6,824 nt of DNA. It comes from Pseudomonadota bacterium. Its GTDB lineage: Bacteria; Pseudomonadota; Alphaproteobacteria; Rhizobiales; Rhizobiaceae. Positions 6,772-6,824 of this stretch are shown one piece after another; within the stretch, counting starts at the first letter, position 1, and each line of letters opens with the position of its first letter. The position numbers were made by a program, and so were the translations under genes. A model generated the notes under the pieces. That model made no database searches. It was not told the DNA's origin and saw only the letters and a list, made by a program, of their open reading frames with translations. The stretch spans positions 1 through 6,824 of the forward strand of contig JAEYXI010000600.1 in assembly GCA_023428515.1 (NCBI GenBank), in the 5' to 3' direction.

Positions 6772-6824
6772 ATGGCCGTCGTCGCACCCGATAGCGTCGT
6801 GCAGAACCGCGTCGCCGAGCCAAG
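6772..6824 (+). CDS. livM: Start of a probable LivM-type ABC permease gene (17 complete codons, cut by window end)
   Basis: An ATG at 6772 opens four bases after the livH stop codon and reads MAVVAPDSVVQNRVAEP to the edge without a stop. The fragment is too short to show any domain. The call rests on the near-universal order livH-livM and the tight spacing, which implies coupled translation; the Shine-Dalgarno is weak and would lie within the end of livH. Confidence 0.6.
   Translation, partial: MAVVAPDSVVQNRVAEP

Overview
The window is GC-rich, densely coding, and looks like a chromosomal stretch from an alphaproteobacterium of the order Hyphomicrobiales (Rhizobiales). The evidence is the strong G/C bias at third codon positions, protein sequences typical of Mesorhizobium/Sinorhizobium/Brucella relatives, and an intergenic palindromic element (3113-3239) of the type seen in rhizobial genomes. 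The genus assignment is inferred; no rRNA or tRNA gene is present to confirm it.

Left part (1-1348): the 3' half of a methylmalonate-semialdehyde dehydrogenase gene (mmsA), closed by a strong intrinsic terminator at 861-891. It is followed by a small gene for a putative exported protein of unknown function (1049-1348). These have no visible link to the rest of the window.

Central and right part (1360-6824): a catabolic locus that reads as trans-4-hydroxy-L-proline degradation. A GntR/FCD-family repressor gene (1360-2013, minus strand, TTG start) is divergent from a row of plus-strand genes. These encode a DHDPS-fold deaminase (2116-3027, HypD-like), a FAD-dependent D-amino-acid oxidase/dehydrogenase (3271-4518, HypO-like), a two-cysteine 4-hydroxyproline 2-epimerase (4533-5534), and the first two genes of a branched-chain-amino-acid-type (HAAT/Liv) ABC transporter (livH-like 5865-6767 and the first codons of a livM-like gene from 6772). 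In the expected scheme the epimerase converts trans-4-hydroxy-L-proline to cis-4-hydroxy-D-proline. The oxidase then gives 1-pyrroline-4-hydroxy-2-carboxylate, and the deaminase gives 2-oxoglutarate semialdehyde. The last enzyme, 2-oxoglutarate semialdehyde dehydrogenase, and the transporter's binding protein and ATPases are not in the window.

The most striking non-coding feature is the 102-bp gap between the repressor and deaminase genes. It holds four 10-bp boxes (consensus TGATATATCA) in two pairs, arranged with dyad symmetry around position 2064. Two divergent promoters share an overlapping -35 region at that centre, and each has its -10 inside an inner box. This suggests one compact switch for both directions, probably worked by the GntR protein.

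The deaminase and oxidase genes are separated by a RIME/REP-like palindromic element. A 330-bp non-coding leader precedes the transporter genes. The genes are of known families; nothing here proves a wholly new system.
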